64,000 bases of DNA from Sclerotiophoma versabilis (GCA_012274445.1 JAAROD010000090.1:372001-436000); one strand, 5' to 3'. Shown: positions 10,967 through 23,165, numbered from the stretch's first letter. The notes: generated by a model from the sequence alone, not told the origin. Translations and numbers: made by a program.

Positions 10967-11464
10967 GACCGAAGATAGATAGGCTGACGGAGGGAAGATA
11001 CCCATAGACGAATATTCATGAGATACGAGTCAAAGATACGAATTATGCATGTGGAAGCAACGTTGCGACCGTACGAACATGTTCGCATTAGACGATCCTT
11101 GGGTGAGGAGGTCATGTGGGCTGCATGGGTGACAGAGGTGTTTAAAAATGTACAGAACATGTCTGGATTCGTCATCTCATTACATGTCATCTACTTGAAG
11201 CTGATACTTTTAGCCTGACTATGCGGCGCGGCGACCCCAGTCCTGCCTCTCGTCCCAAGCAAACCCTTCACGTACAGCACGACATCCAAAAGAGGTCCGA
11301 TGAAGTGGTATCGAATTGTCCATTTTGATCATGCAACCATGAAAGAGGTGTTTATTCGCCTAGAGAACCGTTGACAATGCATCAGATCCCCCGTTACCAT
11401 AGAACCATGCCAGGATAAAAACTCCTCCCAGACACCCACAAGTACACCGCAGCCCGGAAACCGT
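10967..11464. other. Convergent 3' intergenic region
   Basis: Holds the 3' ends of the coiled-coil gene (plus) and the RPS5 gene (minus). No gene recognised. Confidence 0.5.
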
Positions 11465-12396
11465 TTATCGGTTGGACTTGGCGACACGCTCGAGCTCGTC
11501 CTTCTTCTTGATGGCGTAAGAGTTGGAGGAACCCTTGGCGGCGTTGATCAGCTCCTCAGCAAGGCACTCGGCAATGGTCTTGACGTTGCGGAAAGCAGCC
11601 TCACGGGCACCGATGGTCAGGAGGGCGATAGCCTGGTTGACACGGCGGAGGGGCGAGACATCGACGGCCTGGCGACGGACGGTACCGGCGGAACCGATAC
11701 GGGTGGAGTCTTCGCGGGGACCGCAGTTGACGATGGCGTCGACGGCGACCTGGATGGGGTTCTGGTCGGTCATGATGTGGATCTGCTGGGTATTAGCACC
11801 AATTACCTCCTTCTCCTTCCGAATCGTAGAGACCAGTGGAGTGGTTACGGAGCACGTACGATCTCAAAGGCGTGGGCAACGATACGGACAGCCATGAGCT
11901 TCTTTCCGTTGTTGCGGCCGTTCATCATGAGCGAGTTGGTGAGACGCTCAATGATGGGGCACTGGGCCTTCCTGAATCGCTTGACGGCATATCGGCCGGC
12001 AGAGTGCGATGTGTAGACAGGCGAGCGGATCTGGATGTAGTCGCTGGAGCATCAGTTAGCCGATGGACTTCGCAGCAAAGCTATCTCCCATTCCCCGGTT
12101 GCCAAAGTATACAGTATGCAGTGCAATTTGTAGTATTCGATGTGCGCGCGGACGGACGGGGGGGGATGCGGTTCATGTAACGTACGTGAGCGAGATGTCG
12201 CGGACCTCGACCTCCTCGTAGGACCACTGCGCGCTATCAGCCTGTGTTTTGTACTCTGCGTGCAGCAATGCGCCGCCGTGGTGCCAATGCAAACCTTGTT
12301 GAACAGCTTGATGCTGCCAATCTCCTCGGTGACCTCCTTAGGAAGGACGGGGTAAGCGGCCTGGCTCTCGACCTCGATTTCGCCGTTGTCAGACAT
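11465..12396 (-). CDS. RPS5: 40S ribosomal protein uS7 (RPS5), four exons
   Basis: Four exons on the minus strand (12396-12295, 12226-12186, 12043-11860, 11782-11465) join to 214 residues with GT-AG introns throughout. The protein is clearly eukaryotic uS7. It has the short acidic N-terminal extension, then the conserved ITDQNP-type block (here MTDQNPIQVAVDAI), the NCGPREDSTRIG block and the RRQAVDVSPLRRVNQAI core, and ends AKSNR. uS7 binds the 3' major domain of 18S rRNA and forms part of the mRNA exit and E-site region of the small subunit. The dense intron pattern at the 5' end (a 41-base second exon) is typical of fungal ribosomal-protein genes. Length matches the family. Confidence 0.96.
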
Positions 12397-12910
12397 GATT
12401 GCGGTTGCTGAAGTGGAAGGACGGAGGGCTGGAGGTTAGTTGTCGGGTCGAAGCACTGTCGAAATCGCAAGCAAAGAGGCTAAGGTGCGAAATTCATGTG
12501 GTCGGCTAGGTGGAGAGCAAGCCCTATCTCTCATTGGTGGCCGAAGCGAAGAGATGTGGGGCGCCAAGCTACCACCACCATCACCGTGTCTGGCTGGGAA
12601 CACAGCGATGCAGTCGAAGGCCTGCGGCAATGTTACTCAATGCACAATCCGCGATTTTCGTAATAAGATTTGAGCATTAAAAAATCGATTATACTGTGCA
12701 AACTCCGATCTGCCCAACCGTGGTATCTACCCAGCCGAGCCTATCCAAAACTATCGCACTTGTCCAACGCCATGCCCGAGACTGCTGAGGCAGAGTCGCA
12801 AACCAGAACGCCATGCAATGCCGCTCAGCAAGTCGTTAAGCTTAACAAAACAAAAAAAGTAAAACGTCCCCATCTAGCATGTAATCACGCATCGAATATC
12901 AGCCCCAACT
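12397..12910. other. Promoter side of RPS5 and 3' side of coiled-coil gene
   Basis: About 514 bases. No gene seen. An A-rich tract around 12844-12860 lies just beyond the 3' end of the coiled-coil gene. Confidence 0.45.
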
Positions 12911-14967
12911 CTATCTCCGGCCAATCCTAGAGACTGGTGCACTGATGTCTCGCCTCTCTTTGTCCAGCATCTGCTTCATCGGCGTTCCGTGACCTTCAGC
13001 CATGCTTCGGGCCCTACCCCGTCGCTCGCGAATAGCTTGGAGTGCTGCCTCGCGGTCAAAGGGGACGTTGTTCAGTTGCAACTCGCCAAGGACTGGAGTG
13101 CGTCCATTGGCTGCTCCGTGACCGATTGTAAAAGGGCTCATCAGCTGCTTGCCAGGTCGCGGCGCTGGTGTTGCTGGTGAGAATGCAATGGGGATGGTGG
13201 TTGTAGTAGTCTTGGTGATGTATGGTGTACTAGGTCCTACTGCAGCTGGCATTGGTGACCCCATCTCCTCATCGCTCTCGTCTTCGTGGATGGCGATGTC
13301 TGCATTCTTGCTCTCCTCCTCGGCATCATCACGGGACACCGCTGACTCAGGCTCGTACTCAAACGCTGGTTCCAAGGAGACAAGCTCGCTGCGAGCGTCT
13401 GAGTAGCGTGTGGTGGAATGAGTCGATGCTCTGGCAGACTGACGGGAAAGAGAGCGTTTCGGCAGCGCCTTTAATGGGGAAGGAATGGACTTGAAGGTGC
13501 CGGTAGTAGGTGAGAAGGCGATGACTGCTTCTGGCTCTTCGTCTTGCGGGTGAACTACGACTGTCGTCTCAGAAGTCTGCTCCTCTGGCGGCGGTGTGAA
13601 AGGTCGCTTGGCATTTGTGGGCTCGTCTTTGACCAAGTCCATTGCATCATCACCATTGTCGCTCGCTGGAGGAGTAAGAGCAGGCACAGAAGCTTTAATA
13701 GCCTCCATTTGTGCTGCGTAGCTGTTGTCGTGGATATAAGCCTTGCTCTTATTCTCGGCAATGCGGCAAGAGCAACACTGGAACTGGCACTCCATCTTCA
13801 TAAACTCGACCTGATCTTCAGCACGTGCACGGTAGCGTCGCTCAGCTGCCAGCTCCTGCTGCAGGAAGCGAAGGTCAACAGCAGACTTTCTTGGCGACTG
13901 GTTCTCCTTATCTTCGTCGTCGCGCTGGATATTGCGGGGTTTGCGTGGAGAGCGCACCGGCGAGCTGAACTCGTCTTCTTCGTCGTGGGTGGCCGCAGGC
14001 AGAGCAAGCTGTCCCTCAGCTGCGATGCGAAGAACTTCTTCTTCCTTCAGACTGGTCTTGAGCGCATCACGCTCGCTCTCAACCAGCTTCAGACGATCTT
14101 TCAAAGTCTGAATCTCCTCTCCAAGACGTGCTGTAACACCCTCCAGCTCAATTTCCACGTTGTAAAGTTGGCCCTGGTACTTCGCTGCCTCCTCGGTCTT
14201 AAACTTGACATCAGACTCAGCCCGCTTGATGTTACGCTCGAGCCCCTGGATCTTAGCCTGGAGTGTTGGTACCTGGCCTGACTTCCTCAAAAGCTCCTTG
14301 TCCTTCTCCATGTATCGCTTCTTGTATTCGCGGTTCTTAGCCTCGAGGTGCTTGTTGTTGTAGTCAAGCTCGCTCTGGACATCGTTAGTAAGGCACAAAT
14401 AGGGGACTCGTTCAGACATACCAACTTAGCGTTTGATACCTTCCAAGCCTCTTCACGCTCCTTAAAGACCTTTTCCCACCTCGCAACATTGGCCTTGTGC
14501 GCTTTGCGTTCTTTCTCGAATGCGTCTCTGGAGACGGCCAATTCCAGCTCTTCTTTTGTAGCCTTGAGTTCATTTTTCAGCTCTTCGATGCGCACCTCCT
14601 TCCGACTTGAGGACATATTGTACTCTTTTTCAATCTTCTCAAATTTTGCTTTTTCCTTGGCGAGTAGTGCCAGATACCTGTCCCGGGCTTCTCTGGGGTC
14701 CTTAACCTCAAGGGTCTCGAACATGACGGCCAGTCCGTGGACTGATACATCAGAGTCTGTTCGTCGGTGCGATGATCGTAGAGGGGAGCCGTCTCGTAGT
14801 GGTGAGCCAGAGCGTGAGCCAGATCGTGTGGCCGTGGGCGAGAGCACCACCGAGTCGCCGTATGGAGGTTTCGTGCTAGCTCGTCGCTCTGGTGAGGCCG
14901 GGAACACCGGCATGCTGGGCGACATTGCCTGTTTGGAGGGCGAGGGTGGGAGAGAGGGCGGGTCCAT
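12911..14967 (-). CDS. Long coiled-coil protein of unknown function, two exons
   Basis: Exons 14967-14422 and 14374-12911 with a 47-base GT-AG intron give about 669 residues. The first 75 residues are Ser/Pro-rich with many SP sites, as expected for a phosphorylated disordered tail. Residues about 85-300 are an almost continuous Lys/Glu-rich coiled coil. A second short helical part near residue 345 ends in a cysteine-rich FMKMECQFQCCSCRI block. The rest is disordered and Ser/Pro/Thr-rich, with a basic end containing RERRGRARSM. The frame is open upstream of 14967 but has no ATG. The composition recalls fungal spindle-pole-body or polarity scaffold proteins, but I cannot assign it to a family with confidence. 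Confidence 0.8.
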
Positions 14968-15803
14968 CTTTTGGATGGCGGATTCGTTGAGGCGCGCCAG
15001 TATGATGGTTGGACTGTTGGTAGTTCTATCCAAAAGTATGCACAATTGCTGTATGCGCTATGTTCAGAGCTGCAGGTCGTGTAGCACCAAGTGTGTTCAC
15101 GAAGTTCAGGTAGCCGCAATCAACAAACTTAAGCGAGCTACCCCTGCCCCAGCAACGCGCGTTGACAACGCGACCCTGGAACCGTTCACGACGTCATCCG
15201 TCGCGACCCATCAACATCTTCAATATCTGGTCACCCTTCAGAACTCATGTGATACCTTTTGCAGAAGCGGCGAGTCTTACGTCAGTTTTCTCGTGTCTTT
15301 ATCGGCAGGCACGTGAGCCTACAACTGCCGAATTTGCGCGACACGTTTTTCACCTGGAGGACTCCGACCAATACACTGGCAGTACCTGATGGACATGGGC
15401 TGAGACCTATTGTTCTTCTCGGGCGACCAGATAATACGCAAGACTTTGGAATGATCACGCGTTTGTGGCATAGTCTACACTGTCTCACTGCTTCGAACAT
15501 ACATCACCTGTTTCTATTTCAAGGACACTGAAAGTACGATAGTACATATGACTGCTTATTGACAGTGGTTCGTAATTCTATCGAAGCATCCACGCTAGAG
15601 CGATAATTGAGCTGCCAGTTCTTGATGTGGATAAGGCAAGGCGCATACTGCAGATGTTCGTCTAGCTGAATACGCGTTCTCACCTTCACTTGCAACTCAC
15701 TCCGCCTATCCATGCGCTTGTTTCCTCGGCTGCTTGCAAAGTTCTCCCGTGTCTTGTCGCGTTGTTTTCTCTGCACTCCTGGCCTACCTTCTCCATTGCC
15801 TCC
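14968..15803. promoter_or_regulatory. Divergent promoter region
   Basis: About 836 bases separate the coiled-coil gene (minus) from the MYND-type gene (plus). It probably serves both. No specific operator could be identified. Confidence 0.4.
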
Positions 15804-17273
15804 ATGCTCACGATGCCCTGGCAACCGTGCCTCATGTGCAACGCAGAGACCTCCAACTACTGCAGACATTGCGCTCGAACACGCAGCGACGGGACGATCA
15901 TCACTGCACGCTTCTATTGCGACATTGACTGTAGAAAGAAAGATGAGATTGAGCATCTAAAGATACACATGAACACTCATCGCGCCACGGCCCCGAACAT
16001 GGAACGCGCCATCAAGGCCGGCAAAATCGCACAGTCGCTCTTTTACTCGTTTCTGGAGCACACATGGACCTATGACATGAAGAAAGTTTGCATCAAGCGC
16101 GATCAAGATCACGATCTTGTCACAGTCGAAGTCACAGATGGTGCAGGTGTTGTAACAGCTCCAGGAGGCCACACCGACTGCAAGAGTTACGCAGGTGGGT
16201 GGTTCATCAAGTTCCCAGTCGATTCTTTCAGTGCTTTTGACGATGATGCAAAGCATGCGCTTCTTGCTAACCACAGTTCCACATGGGCCTTCATCATTAT
16301 GCACGCTGTGGTGCAAGCTCTCTTTCAAGGTAGGCCGGGACGATTTGCACAAGTCTAAATTATGACTGATGTCTACTCAGACCTAGTTGAAGACGTACAG
16401 ACGGACATCAAAGAAGTCGTCTACTATCCCACCAATAAGGCTACTCGCATAGTACATGCTCAAGGCACTTTTGGATTTGAGACAAGGCGCCAAGATCAAT
16501 TGTACCCTGACGAAGACGAGCGCGGTGACACCCAGGGCGTCTATGAAATCACGCTCAAGTGCGGTTCAAAGATTGCACTTGATCTTGCAGGTGCGCAATG
16601 GGACATCCAAGACAGCAACAGCGCCCACCAGTCTGTCATGTATTGGGCAGACTACTGGTCTCGCTGGGGCGCTACAATCAAGTACCGCATTCCATTCCGC
16701 AGCCACGCACTCAAGCATACCGCGAAGATATCCAACTACCGCCTTATCACCTCGCAGACTCTAATCATGGAGACAATCATCAACTTCAACATTCTAATGT
16801 CAAGCGCATGCAAAGCTGAGCTTGGCTTTCATCCCCGCGAGCTACTCGACATGGACAACGAGACCTATCGCGACGCAAAGCAACGCTTCCTCACGAAAGC
16901 CGAACAGTACCTCCAGAAGCGCCCCAAGGAAGTCGACAATGGTAACCACCGCAACGTTTTCGACGCGTTTGATCTACGCCACCCGAAGGTCATTGCAGAG
17001 GCGCCCAGGCCGAGGCCCAAGAGCAACGGATCTCTTCCAATGGATATCGGCGATATGGTGAAATTCGATTGGAAGACATTCAGCCGTCTAATCCAGCAGC
17101 CGAGTGGAGATGTCTCCTTGAAGGAGAAGAGGCAGGCTAAGACACTGCAGAGGAACCGAACCCTGTACAAGGAATCTGGCACATGGCAGTTGGTCTTCTT
17201 GGAGGATACAATTCCTGGTCCTAGGGTCCCAGTAGATTATGTTAGTGAGAATCCTGGATGGGAACTGGGCTGA
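15804..17273 (+). CDS. MYND-type zinc-finger protein, two exons
   Basis: Exons 15804-16329 and 16381-17273 join through a 51-base GT-AG intron to about 472 residues. Residues 7-55 hold a zinc-binding module: CLMC, then CRHC, then a C-x3-C pair (YCDIDC), then a HxxxHMNTH tail. This spacing fits a MYND finger, a protein-protein interaction module. The remaining 400 residues look globular, with several Trp and Tyr clusters (MYWADYWSRWG), but match no catalytic domain I know, and no SET domain motifs are visible. Proteins of this kind, with an N-terminal MYND and a long unique tail, are frequent in dothideomycetes. A second in-frame ATG at 15813 is an alternative start. The frame upstream of 15804 has no ATG. 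Confidence 0.78.
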
Positions 17274-17948
17274 TGTATAAGGTAGGCACGAGGAGATGGT
17301 GGTGGAGTCCTGATTCACAGCATGCAAAGCATAGGATGTGTCAGCCGCCCGATGCATGGGTGCTTATTTTTCATCAACTCTGTTCTTCCATCTAAAGATA
17401 GCATGCTCGAGAAGCTAGGAGGGATGTTCTCGTTTACGGTACTACGATATCATACTATGCAATAGATGTTGGGAAAGACCAAGCGGTTCAAGCTGTGTCT
17501 ACTTTATGAGCTTGGCTTCGGTAGCACCCGCTGCTTTGACGCCAGTGCTCTTACCTTTCCTCCCCTTTGAAGCTTGTATTCGTTCTTCATCAACACTCGT
17601 GACCGTCAAATTTAGTTTAGATAATACTGTCGCACAGCTTCGGAGCCTCAGCCTTGAGTTATCTCGCCGCTCACAGCAAACTCCCGGCTCCACAATGCGG
17701 ATGATATAGCCACGCAAAGCACTGTGGTGAGCAGGGACAATGCCCGTTCTTTCACAACGCACATTTGGTTTGAAGCTTCCAGCTCAAACTTTGTCCAATG
17801 CACAATGTCTTCCGCAATCACAGTGTTGCTAGCCATGTGGGCAAGTGCCTCTATAAGTTTCTCTCAATACTGACCAATGCTTAAGAGCTGCAGATACAAG
17901 TGACAACCGCCACTGTCACTATCGCTATTCCTCAACAGAGAGACCAAT
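17274..17948. other. Intergenic
   Basis: About 675 bases between two plus-strand genes; short open frames only, nothing recognised. Confidence 0.45.
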
Positions 17949-19523
17949 ATGAGCCAGACTCTTATTTCCGATTCGTTTTACAAGACTTGCTCTTCTTGCA
18001 AGCACCTAGTCCCTGATGAGGGCTTCTGCCGCAAGGGTAAAGTATGGAAAACTTGTAATGAATGCTCAGCGAATTCATACGGCAAACGCAAAGCAGAGAC
18101 TTCTCATGTAACCGCTATATATGATGCTTTAGACCTGCGTATGGCGACCTTACGCATTAGCCAGCAGCAGCAGTTCGATCTGATGGTCCAGCAGCAGCAA
18201 TTCGAACAACAATGGCAGCAGCAGCGGGATCTACGAATGACACTCGATTACCTTTTGGCAGACCCAGCTATTTACAAGCCATCGCCACTAGAATTATATG
18301 AGCAACACCGCCGACTGAATCGTCAAACCCAAGAGATCTTCAGCCCGGAATCCTCGCAGTCACGGGACCAGCAGCTAGTGACTTATCACAACCCTCAACC
18401 TGACCCGTTGGTGCAGCTGTTCTCGGCCTACCCTCCGGGTCTAAACCACTGCACGAGCAAAGGTATGCTTCCAGATTACGAATTGTTGGGTCCCAACTTC
18501 TACTGCAATCTTGATGCCTTGGCTAATGGAGAGCAGACTGATTATGACTGGAGTGATGATGATCCAATTGCTCAGGAGATCGACTTCGAGGAGTGTCTTG
18601 TAAACGCGCTTCGTACCGAGTTGTTCAACATGCGAAGTAACACCAATGTTCAACAATCGACTGCCGAATCTTTCGACTCTGGTCTTGAATTTGATACAGA
18701 TTGGGCAGAAACGATGGTCCTGACAGAAGCGAATGATCCATGCGCATCATCTTACCCGTCTATTCTGGCTCCAGCTCCGACGGATGTCAATACTGCAGGC
18801 TTTGATTCGCTAAATGCCGAAGGGAATCTTTCTCATACCATTATTCGAGCTATTCGAGCAATTCAAGGTCAACCCAAAGCTGCAGCAAAGCGCGTTCGTC
18901 AGTCAGGTAGTAAGACCCCACTATTCTCTCTCGATGCTTTCTTTGCAGACTTCAATGCATCGGAAGACATCCTACGCCAGCCAACGTCTTCTCAGCATAA
19001 CCTGACAGGCGAAGCACTTGCTAAGCACCTGATCTCCGAGCTTGGGCTCGCAATCCGCCTGTCTGAGCTGCATCACCACTGGAATAAGAAGCAGAAGCAT
19101 AACGAATGGTTCAAGGAAGTGGACATACTGGATCGTCTCGAGGAAAATGAGGTCATAACACCATGGGGACCACTCTCCGACTGGTTCGTATTATACCAGA
19201 ACGGCTTGGAAGCTATCTTGGACCGCTATGGTCACGGTTCCAATCTTGATCTGAAGACGGCCTACAAGGTCCGGGCTGATAAGTATGCCCTGTCTAAATT
19301 CCTGAGAAAGGGCTTGCGAGAAGAAGCTCTGCGGCTCATTGAGGCGAATACGGGAGCTTTGTTCAAACTGTTTGTAAATCTAACTGGTCAGGCTGAGTTG
19401 ACGGTCAAGACCGCGTTGAACAAGCAGCTGCGACTCATGAAAGCCGCGGTTGCCAGAGACTGTGCGACAAACGGGATCTTGTATTTGAAATTCGGGCCTC
19501 ACGGTACGTATGTGGAGAGCTAG
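17949..19523 (+). CDS. Unknown protein with N-terminal CxxC pair and Gln-rich segment
   Basis: Single-exon protein of 524 residues. Residues 13-40 carry two CxxC knuckles (TCSSCKHL and KTCNECSANS) separated by a basic loop with a conserved-looking FCRKGK. This is a small zinc-binding module of a type found repeatedly in fungal proteins of unknown function. It is followed by a Gln-rich stretch (about residues 72-98, encoded by CAG-rich DNA) and a long acidic disordered middle. Residues about 340-520 appear folded and helical, with WNKKQKHNEWFKEVDILD and a C-terminal helical pair ending in YLKFGPHGTYVES. A transcription-related role is possible from the zinc and Gln-rich parts, but this is inference. 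No transposase catalytic motif was seen. Confidence 0.7.
   Translation: MSQTLISDSFYKTCSSCKHLVPDEGFCRKGKVWKTCNECSANSYGKRKAETSHVTAIYDALDLRMATLRISQQQQFDLMVQQQQFEQQWQQQRDLRMTLDYLLADPAIYKPSPLELYEQHRRLNRQTQEIFSPESSQSRDQQLVTYHNPQPDPLVQLFSAYPPGLNHCTSKGMLPDYELLGPNFYCNLDALANGEQTDYDWSDDDPIAQEIDFEECLVNALRTELFNMRSNTNVQQSTAESFDSGLEFDTDWAETMVLTEANDPCASSYPSILAPAPTDVNTAGFDSLNAEGNLSHTIIRAIRAIQGQPKAAAKRVRQSGSKTPLFSLDAFFADFNASEDILRQPTSSQHNLTGEALAKHLISELGLAIRLSELHHHWNKKQKHNEWFKEVDILDRLEENEVITPWGPLSDWFVLYQNGLEAILDRYGHGSNLDLKTAYKVRADKYALSKFLRKGLREEALRLIEANTGALFKLFVNLTGQAELTVKTALNKQLRLMKAAVARDCATNGILYLKFGPHGTYVES
18163..18227 (+). repeat. CAG/CAA codon repeat in coding sequence
   Basis: Interrupted CAG and CAA triplets encode the Gln-rich tract of the CxxC protein. 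Such tracts vary in length between strains in many fungi. Confidence 0.6.
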
Positions 19524-22002
19524 AGGGTCTTGTGGATTTGGATCGAGATTATTGTAACGCCGAAGTGCTCAACTGCATATGGATTGAAAGGGAGACCTAG
19601 GTAAGTAAGTACATGGAAATTGTGAAAGAGGAAAACCACGTAATTCAAACAATGGACATACGAAGATGTAGTTTGATGCTGTAATAATGTTCTCACTCCA
19701 AAGCCCACCTAGTACAGTTTGTCACTAGAGCTTTGCGTACCAGAAGAAAGCAATACTCACGCCTAAAACCTTTATTTCACGCCTCATTCCTGATCGTTCG
19801 AAGCGCACGCCACACCTGACCTTGCACTCAGCCAGCCATCGAACGCCTCTTCCACAATCGCAACAGACCCGCTGACCCGCCTCTCCCGCGCAAAACTCAT
19901 CAGTAGCCTTGGAGCCGCTCGCAAACCGTCCAACCTCGAGCGTCACGGCGCAAGACCATCATAGCCGCCATCACACGGCACGGGCACGGGCACTTATTTC
20001 GCCCACCGGGAAGTCAACCTAAAGAAGACAAAAGCACCCAAGAAGGAAGTAGGGTAAAGCTCAAAAGAACGCCGGTTACAAAATGCTGATCGGTGAACGT
20101 CATGCAGCCCTGCCCATAATCGAATTCTTATCGCCATGATCCCCGCCTACGTCACCGATCAGACCCTGAGCCGCGACACCATCCCAGCACGCTAGAGTGG
20201 ACTTAGCGCAGCCCCTCAAGGTAGGATTGCAGAGATCTGTTGCCTGTTTGGCTAGTGCGACTACGGTACGTGTCTGTACAGAATGATTATACACATAGGC
20301 GATTGTTGCACGCGCAAACGTCGTTTATGCTGCACACACGGCGCATTTGTGGCCGACTTCGCTGGCTGCGATGTGATATTTAGCACGAGGCGCTTGTGAT
20401 CTTGCGGGACGTAATTCTTTGATCGGACGCAGAGAAGGCGCGGTGCAAGAAGCTCCGATGTGAACCTTGTGTTGATCGCCGGATGATCTGCGATTGATCT
20501 GCTTTTGATCTGCTTTTAATCTGCTTTTGAGTTTCATGGGAGGCATGGATGTGCGTGTGCGTCGCCGACTTCGTTCGCTGCGAAAAGTGTACACGCACGA
20601 CAATACCGAAGGGCCCTGACTTCCATGGGGAGAGTAGAGAGGAGAGGCATTTCGGGGAGTACAAGAATGAGGCTCTGCTGCCTGTCATTTATTTTGCGCG
20701 CATTGCTTGTTCTGCAGCCCGATGCGAGGTTAGTGTTTGCATGATCAATCAAGCACACTTTGATTTTTGCAATAGGCTTTGGTCAAGCTGCTTGTTTGTT
20801 GCACGGGTTGACCCGCCTGTTTCAGTAAGAGATGCTCACGGCATTCGAGGCCAGCACAAGGTTCAGGCGCGGGAAGTTGACAATAGCATGTCTGGTGAGA
20901 TCGCATTCGCGTCAGCAACTCTTACTGTACGTCATGCGTCGCTCAGACTCCGTTTTAGCATTTGGGAGCGCGACACCAACAACCCGTCTGGGTCCAAGAA
21001 CGCTCTGCCCGCAGTAGCAAAACGACCATCGACCGCCCCACACCTATGGGAAAAAGCAGAATCTTTTATACTCGCCGGGACCTCGACGATCCAGCCCTAT
21101 GCGCACCAAAAACCCAGCGTGGTCCCTACTACGCTTGGACCCCTTTTGGCTTCTTAGCCGCCTGATCCAGAGCAGCGGTCTGAAGGACGCTCTCCCGCCT
21201 CGCTAGCTGAGCCGTGCATAAATGGTCAAAGTTTGCTTCAGCCCAGAACGTCTGGCGCTACTTCTTTCAGCTCTCCACAGATCGCTAGTGGACTGCGCGT
21301 GCGCGCTGTTGACAAGGTGTCAAGCATCCACTGGGAACATCCTTGATTGTGGAGACACACCACTTGCCGACGTGCAGTCCGGAGTGCGCGACACGGCTGA
21401 CAAGAGGTGTAAAGGGTTGGGTGTGATGTCTCGATAACTTCAGACAATGAGGGATGGTCTAGAGTGCCATGTCTGGATCTCCAAGCCTTGCGTTTGGGTT
21501 CCAGGGCTAACGGACACTGACGTGGCAAGTGAGGGAAAGTGTGAAGTAATGCAGTATAGATGATTAATTTCCATGTGGCGGGGTCTATCAAACCTCGATT
21601 AGAGAAGAACGCTATGACGGGTATAATGAAGAGATGGAGATCCATCGGCGGTGTGGCGTCCCACCGCCCCAATGCAATTGTATCACTACCAGTCCCAGAA
21701 CGCCCGCGATGCCGTTGTCGCACACTGCGACACGGTACTATGCCAATATGAGGCTCCCATATGCGGAGCCCGATAGAATCGTAAGGAGGATACCGAGGTA
21801 AGAGTAGGATGCGTGAAGTTGTGTCACCATCCCACCCAGATTGATGGCGACTTCAAAGCCGTGGCGCATGTCTGTGCTGTGCTACTGACGACTCATGGCT
21901 TTTGGTAGACCAGAAACGTCTTGCGAAATGCACCCAACGGAAAACAAAGGTTTAGAAAATTTACATTGCGCTCGTTACGCCGTAGTAATGATCGTAAGCT
22001 GC
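19524..22002. other. Gene-poor 2.5-kb region
   Basis: Only short overlapping frames without family resemblance. The longest, 202 codons from an ATG at 20549, has no plausible domain, and its codon use looks random. A small tandem repeat lies at 20483-20526. Confidence 0.45.
20483..20526 (+). repeat. Four 11-base tandem units
   Basis: Units of TTGATCTGCTT repeat at 20494-20504 and 20505-20515, with variants just before (20483-20493, ATGATCTGCGA) and after (20516-20526, TTAATCTGCTT). It is non-coding as far as can be seen. Confidence 0.75.
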
Positions 22003-23165
22003 TCATCGACGGAAGATATTCAGCAGGCTTTTGCGCTTAGGCATAGAGTGCTTTGCTGTCTTGCTCTCAGGAATGGGTGGTGGGACAAGGTTGGTGCTGG
22101 GCTTCCTGCTGAACCTGGACATAATCGGCTCCGATTGTTTATGGTTGATGCTTTTGCTCGCAGGCTCTGCAGCGGGGTTTTCCTGGAGGCCCTTCTCGTT
22201 GACGGCTACTCCGGAATCGAGTGGGCCAGGGCTAGGAAGCGGAGGGGTGACTGTTCTTCCCTTGTTATTAGCCTTGGAAGTCTTACGAGAAAGTGTAATG
22301 CTACTCTTCGCCTTGGAGATGCCAGATCGGCGGGAGCTCTTGGTCATAGCCCGCTTCATGCCGGTCTCCTCAGCTTGAGTGCGCTCAAGATTCTCGATCT
22401 CGCCCAAGATGGTCATGCCGTTCATCGCGAAAGCCTCTTCCTGGATTGCAACAAATTTAACGATACCACGATCAATCGGTACGCCAATGGACTCTGTCAT
22501 GAAGTTCTGGATCATGGCAGCATTGCGCTTGTTGAGTGTTGGCTGCAGCTGCACGGGCAGTGCATTGATGGTGAGAATGTAGGTAGGCTCAAAAGAGCCG
22601 CCCAGCAACAGACACGCTGAGTGGTTGACTGTTATCATAATCGATGTTTCGGGCTTCTGATAACGGGTCGAGAGATGGTGTGAGAGGTCGGTGACAAGGG
22701 TGTACTCATCCTTGATCTGTGCGCTGATTAGCATGCATGAAGGGTGGATCATCGTCGAGATTAGCAACGTACAATCACATTCGTTCTCAACTCTGCAACA
22801 ATGGGTGCGTCCTTTGTTACGCGGTCGCGAGCGTTGGAAGTAGTGCCTTCTTTGTAGGAAAACTGCTCCTCATAGTACTGAGCTCGCTGCCGGGAGTAAG
22901 GCCGTGCGATGTTAGCACCAGCCGATGTAGCAGGCCGTAATCTTGAATCGTCGAATGCAGGTGTGTCGAGAACTGATCGCGGCGATGATGTGAAGGAGAG
23001 CTGCGACGGCGACGTGAGGGCCTGCACGTCGTTTGACTCGGGTGCAAGGAGGGTGGTGGCGCCAGCCTGTTTGGGGAAAGCATTCGATGCCGAGTAGGTT
23101 GAGGTGGATGAAGGCCGCGACATCTTAGCTCCAGTCGAAGTCGAAGTGTTGACGGAGTGAGGCAT
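22003..23165 (-). CDS. MIF/tautomerase-fold protein with long N- and C-terminal extensions
   Basis: Exons 23165-22773 and 22716-22003 join through a 57-base GT-AG intron to about 368 residues. Residues about 117-235 resemble macrophage migration inhibitory factor. The strand PIVAELRTNV opens the domain, then come a helix ending TRYQKPETS, the SIMITVNHS strand, the LLLGGSFEPTYIL block and an RGIVKF strand. The first 115 residues are Ser/Thr/Pro-rich, and the last 130 are basic and Ser/Lys-rich, ending in KRKSLLNIFRR. In animal MIF the catalytic base is the free N-terminal Pro1. Here the equivalent proline is internal (DAPIVAEL), so ordinary tautomerase chemistry would need processing. The frame is open upstream of 23165 but with no ATG. 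Function unknown; a tautomerase-derived binding protein is likely. Confidence 0.8.

Noticed and set aside
14348..15316. 322-codon frame opposite the coiled-coil gene
   Set aside because: Ser/Leu/Phe-rich mirror of a Glu/Lys-rich coiled coil; typical antisense artefact.
20549..21157. 202-codon frame in the gene-poor region
   Set aside because: It starts with ATG but has no domain, no sensible composition and no neighbour context. It is compatible with chance.
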